The notes below the pieces were generated by a model. The model saw nothing but the letters and a program-made list of their open reading frames with translations, was not told where the DNA came from and did not search any database. A DNA stretch of 64,000 nucleotides from Mucilaginibacter sp. (GTDB lineage: Bacteria > Bacteroidota > Bacteroidia > Sphingobacteriales > Sphingobacteriaceae): the NCBI GenBank assembly GCA_031292485.1, contig JARLHA010000026.1, positions 1 through 64,000 of the forward strand. Reading direction: 5' to 3'. Positions 60,623 through 64,000 of the stretch are shown here, one piece after another (the first letter of the stretch is position 1; each line of letters begins with the position of its first letter). Both the position numbers and the translations under genes were made by a program.

Positions 60623-61186
60623 ATGATTGCAATACAAAGTATACAAAACAGAATTTACGAAATACGCGCCGAAAGGGTAATGCTTGATATGGATCTGGCG
60701 GCTCTTTACGAAGTGCAAACCAAAGTACTCAATCAGTCCGTAAAAAGAAATATAAAACGTTTCCCAGGCGATTTTATGTTTCAATTAACTATCGCCGAAT
60801 GGGAACGTATGCGGTCACAAATTGTGACCACATATGAACCGGATACAACTATGTGGTCACAATCTGTGACCACATACCCGAGCAAGCGACGAATTACTTC
60901 AATGCCATATGCCTTTACGGAACAAGGTGTAGCTATGTTAAGTGGTGTTTTAAACAGCGAGAAAGCAATAAACATGAATATTGCTATTATGAGGGCCTTT
61001 GTAGCTATCAGAAAACTCACCTTACAACAAACCGATATAAAGGGGCAATTGCAGGAAATTACAGAAAGACTCGGCGAACATGACGTTCAATTGAACGAAA
61101 TATACGATGCGATAGAAAATTTATTGGATGAAAGGATAGCACAAAGGAAATGGGAAGAACGGGAGAGGATTGGTTTTAAGAAATAG
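60623..61186 (+). CDS. ORF6N-domain DNA-binding protein
   Basis: 187 residues. MLDMDLAALYEVQTKVLNQS, VKRNIKRFPGDFMFQL and YAFTEQGVAMLSGVL are the ORF6N signatures (KilA-N-associated, phage-derived domain). A C-terminal coiled-coil-like region follows (LQEITERLGEHDVQLNEIYD). Two segments SQIVTTY and SQSVTTY in the middle are written by DNA palindromes at 60813-60829 and 60851-60875. It interrupts the gldA-gldFG order, so it is probably an acquired gene. Confidence 0.88.
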   Translation: MIAIQSIQNRIYEIRAERVMLDMDLAALYEVQTKVLNQSVKRNIKRFPGDFMFQLTIAEWERMRSQIVTTYEPDTTMWSQSVTTYPSKRRITSMPYAFTEQGVAMLSGVLNSEKAINMNIAIMRAFVAIRKLTLQQTDIKGQLQEITERLGEHDVQLNEIYDAIENLLDERIAQRKWEERERIGFKK

Positions 61187-61309
61187 CGCAACGCAATTTC
61201 GTATGCACCCCAATGCTATAGTCTTCAGATGCGTCTTGATCTCCTTAAATCAATCGCCACAAATGCCACAATATTTAATTATGTTTGATGGGTTTAAACC
61301 TTATTTAGG

Positions 61310-61870
61310 ATGAATAAATTTTTACTTGTTATAGTTTTTTTATCGGTAATTGCATTCGGTACTTCAGCGCAAACAAAACCAGCGCCGCAATTAAGTATTG
61401 GCGGCGAGTTTGGCTTTCCGGTGGGTAAAATGGCTGATGTTTATGGCTCAGTTATAGGTGCTTCGGTAAAGTATGAGGCACCAATTGCTTCATCACGCTT
61501 CAATTTAACCCTTACAGCTGGCATAAGTGATTACCTGGTAAAGTTAACTTATGTGGGTGCTGCTAACCCGGCGTTTTATGTGCCGCTTGAAGTTGGCGGG
61601 AGATACTATTTCAGCAAACTGGGTTACGTTGAGGCGGATTTTGGGATATCCAATAACATTAACAGTAAAAACAATCCGGTTTACCTCAATGGTGTAATAG
61701 TAAACGCTTCAAAAGCGGCTTTTATTTATTCGCCTGTTATCGGTTTTTCGGCACCGGTATATAAAAAGAAAACCAAAATTGATATCGGTTTTAGATATGA
61801 AGGCCGGGTTGAAAATGGGGGACCGGTAGGGCAAATAGCTGCGAGAGCAGCATATCGTTTTGGTCTTTAA
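61310..61870 (+). CDS. Small outer-membrane beta-barrel protein
   Basis: 186 residues. Signal peptide (MNKFLLVIVFLSVIAFGTSA) then an eight-strand-type barrel pattern: GGEFGFPVGKMADVYG, LEVGGRYYFSKLGYVEADFG, and a terminal strand ARAAYRFGL. It resembles the porin-family/OmpA-beta small barrels of Bacteroidota. Function unknown. It lies between the ORF6N gene and gldFG. Confidence 0.75.
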   Translation: MNKFLLVIVFLSVIAFGTSAQTKPAPQLSIGGEFGFPVGKMADVYGSVIGASVKYEAPIASSRFNLTLTAGISDYLVKLTYVGAANPAFYVPLEVGGRYYFSKLGYVEADFGISNNINSKNNPVYLNGVIVNASKAAFIYSPVIGFSAPVYKKKTKIDIGFRYEGRVENGGPVGQIAARAAYRFGL

Positions 61871-61987
61871 ATTATTTGTCGTTCCATTGGTAACAGTTTT
61901 ATAGTTTTGCCAAACAATAAAAGACAGTCCTGGCGTTTTGCTTAGGATTTTATCATTGTAAATTCACGAATTAGCTTATAACTGCCC

Positions 61988-64000
61988 GTGTTCAGTATTC
62001 TCAAAAAAGAAATCACTTCCTACCTCAGCTCCCTGGTTGCTTATGTTACCATCGGGGTATTTTTACTGGTTTTAGGTTTGTTTTTATGGGTTTTCCCGGC
62101 GTCCAGCATCCTTGATTATGGGTATGCGGGTTTGGATAGCCTTTTCAGCACTGCACCTTACCTTTTCATGTTTCTGATCCCTGCCATTACCATGCGCTCA
62201 CTTGCGGAAGAACGCAGGGAAGGTACTTTTGAGCTACTGTTAACCCGTCCTTTAACCGACTGGCAGATAGTTTTAGGTAAGTATTTTGCCTGCCTTATTC
62301 TAGTGCTTTTTGCGCTTTTGCCTACCCTGGTATATTATTACTCGGTTTATACGCTGGGTTCGCCACAGGGAAATATCGATACAGGTGGAGCCATTGGGTC
62401 TTATATCGGTTTGTTTTTACTGGGCGCAGGGTTTTGTGCCATTGGCATGTTTGCTTCCTCTATCAGCAAAAACCAGGTGATTGCTTTCACCATCGCTGTA
62501 TTCCTTTGTTTCTTTTTTTATAGCGGCTTCGATTCCCTTAGCCAGCTTTTATCGCTGCAGGGCCTTGGTCTTGAAAATTTAGGGATCACGACGCATTACG
62601 ACTCAGTAAGCCGGGGCGTGCTGGATACCCGCGATTTGTGTTATTTTATTGTTTTAGCGGGCCTTTTTATTTGTTTGACCTTAATGATGCTGCTTTTACA
62701 ACGACAAAAAAGCATGCGCAACCCCGTTCTGTTAAAGACTTTTGGTTTTCTGCTGTTAATAAGCGTTTTGTGTTCAGTAACTTTTACGCGTTTTGATTTT
62801 ACCAAAGAGAAGCGTTTTACCATTTCAAAAGTAAGCCGGGGAATAATGGATAGCCTTAAGGCGCCTGTCAGGGTGATTGTTTATTTGCAGGGCGATAACT
62901 TCCCGCCAAATATGAAAAGGTTGCAGCGCGCAACCCGCGATCTGTTGAGCGACCTGCAAGCCTACAGCAGCCGCAAACTGGAATTTTACTTTGTCGACCC
63001 GATAGCCGCCATCAAAAAGATGCCGGAATATCTGCAAAAGGCTGAATATGATTCGTTACAGGTAAGGGGCATTGTAGGGCAGCCGTACAGCACCAAAACA
63101 GATAATGGCGTTACCCAAATGCTGATCTTCCCTGAAGCGCTGATACAGTTTGAAGGCAAGGATATACCGGTGAATTTATTACAGTCGCGCATTGGATTGC
63201 CGGAGGAGGAGGTTTATAATAACTCTATCCAAAACCTGGAGTATGCTTTTTCATCGGCCATTAAAAAAATAACCAGCGGTGGCCGGCCCATTATTGCGTT
63301 TGTTGAGGGTGACCACGAACTGAATGACCTGCAACTGGAAGATGCCATGAAATCGTTGTCGGATGGTTTCGAGATCGGACGCATCAACCTCAAAACTGTA
63401 CCGTTCAGCGTGCTGATGAAAGTCAGGTTATTGGTTATCCCGAAACCTGATACCGCTTTTACCGAACTTGAAAAATTTAAAATAGACCAGTACATCATGC
63501 GCGGCGGCAAAGTGTTTTGGGCAATTGACCAGGTTAATGCCGAATTGGATACCATGCGCGTGCATGGTGGCGACCAAATGTCGTTCCCCAAACAACTCAA
63601 TCTCGACGATCAATTGTTTACATATGGCATCCGCATTAATTACGACCTGATAGCCGACCTTAACTGCGCGCAAATACCTATTGTTACCGGTAATACAGGC
63701 GGTCAGCCGCAAATACAAATGATACCCTGGTTGTATTACCCTATTTTTATGCCGCTATCAAAAAATCCGATCGTGAAAAACCTCGACGGGATTAAAGGCG
63801 AGTTTGTAAGCTCCATTGATACCATTGCCGTTAAAAATGTTAAAAAGACCATCTTGCTGGCCTCTTCTCCTTATAATAAAAAATTAGCCGCCCCGCACAT
63901 CATCTCACTGCAGGCCATTGAACAGGAGCCAAATCCTAAAGAGTTCCAGAATCCTGAAAAAACAGTAGCTGTATTGCTTGAAGGTAAGTTTAAGTCTGAT
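61988..64000 (+). CDS. gldFG: Fused GldF-GldG gliding ABC transporter protein (3' partial)
   Basis: 671 codons from a GTG at 61988 with no stop to the window edge; an in-frame TAA at 61979 excludes a start further upstream. Residues 1-240 are an ABC-2-type permease with six membrane segments matching GldF (FLIPAITMRSLAEERREGTF, LLLTRPLTDWQIVLGKYF). From about 240 the frame continues through a seventh membrane segment into GldG: FDFTKEKRFTISKVSRGIMD, RLQRATRDLLSDLQAYSSRK and IIAFVEGDHELNDLQLED. GldF and GldG are usually two genes; here they read as one. The C-terminus is outside the window. Confidence 0.88.
   Translation, partial: MFSILKKEITSYLSSLVAYVTIGVFLLVLGLFLWVFPASSILDYGYAGLDSLFSTAPYLFMFLIPAITMRSLAEERREGTFELLLTRPLTDWQIVLGKYFACLILVLFALLPTLVYYYSVYTLGSPQGNIDTGGAIGSYIGLFLLGAGFCAIGMFASSISKNQVIAFTIAVFLCFFFYSGFDSLSQLLSLQGLGLENLGITTHYDSVSRGVLDTRDLCYFIVLAGLFICLTLMMLLLQRQKSMRNPVLLKTFGFLLLISVLCSVTFTRFDFTKEKRFTISKVSRGIMDSLKAPVRVIVYLQGDNFPPNMKRLQRATRDLLSDLQAYSSRKLEFYFVDPIAAIKKMPEYLQKAEYDSLQVRGIVGQPYSTKTDNGVTQMLIFPEALIQFEGKDIPVNLLQSRIGLPEEEVYNNSIQNLEYAFSSAIKKITSGGRPIIAFVEGDHELNDLQLEDAMKSLSDGFEIGRINLKTVPFSVLMKVRLLVIPKPDTAFTELEKFKIDQYIMRGGKVFWAIDQVNAELDTMRVHGGDQMSFPKQLNLDDQLFTYGIRINYDLIADLNCAQIPIVTGNTGGQPQIQMIPWLYYPIFMPLSKNPIVKNLDGIKGEFVSSIDTIAVKNVKKTILLASSPYNKKLAAPHIISLQAIEQEPNPKEFQNPEKTVAVLLEGKFKSD

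Overview
The window looks like a chromosomal segment of a Sphingobacteriaceae bacterium (phylum Bacteroidota), most like Mucilaginibacter or Pedobacter. The evidence is gldA and gldFG gliding genes, a type IX secretion sorting domain, LytS/LytTR signalling, a DUF2723 membrane glycosyltransferase, an ECF sigma/anti-sigma pair, many small lipoproteins with KKD tails, TAnnTTTG-type -7 promoter boxes and a lack of strong Shine-Dalgarno sequences. The genus is an inference from gene content. No rRNA, tRNA or CRISPR array was seen.

Layout: 0-0.65 kb is the 3' end of a group II intron. 0.77-3.6 kb holds a haem lipoprotein, three small lipocalin-like lipoproteins and an unknown secreted protein. 3.7-4.4 kb is a Y1 (HUH) transposase beside an array of palindromic repeats. 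4.5-8.35 kb is a six-gene arsenic operon read leftward (arsR, arsM, arsN1, arsC, acr3, arsC) with ArsR-like operators before arsR and arsM. 9.4-11.5 kb is a leftward operon of an HTH repressor, an AHSA1 protein and two RibD/DHFR-like reductases. 11.7-16.4 kb holds a DUF4241 protein, a lipoprotein and a 1017-residue DUF2723 protein. 16.5-17.05 kb is an orphan OB-fold-like fragment and a second palindromic array.

17.1-30 kb: outer-membrane barrels, two low-complexity secreted proteins each beside a member of one paralogous barrel family, a lone response regulator, the agmatine-to-putrescine genes aguB and aguA, an apparently exported SAM hydrolase, and two LiaF-like membrane proteins leading into a LytS/LytTR two-component pair. 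30-39.3 kb: an old yellow enzyme, a UbiA prenyltransferase, a Crp/Fnr regulator, an epimerase, a RES/Xre toxin-antitoxin pair with a PD-(D/E)XK-like protein upstream, and an M3 oligopeptidase. 39.3-47.2 kb: two PAP2 phosphatases, an APC permease, a SemiSWEET, Kup, a tiny T9SS-tagged protein, a GxxExxY protein and an FAH-family hydrolase. 47.2-52.9 kb: an M23 peptidase, Bcp, an ECF sigma factor with a repeat-expanded anti-sigma-like protein, and a class III aminotransferase. 53-57.9 kb: two GT4 glycosyltransferases convergent with a GH130 protein. 58-64 kb: a DUF58 protein, thioredoxin, gldA, an ORF6N protein, a small barrel, and a fused gldF-gldG frame running off the right edge.

The most distinctive non-coding signal is the number of different intergenic repeat systems: hairpin arrays beside and away from a Y1 transposase, a cluster of GGTAG-headed hairpins, three GTCAT...ATGAC inverted-repeat elements, and many short-word degenerate tandem arrays, several paired with their own reverse complement across an intergenic gap.
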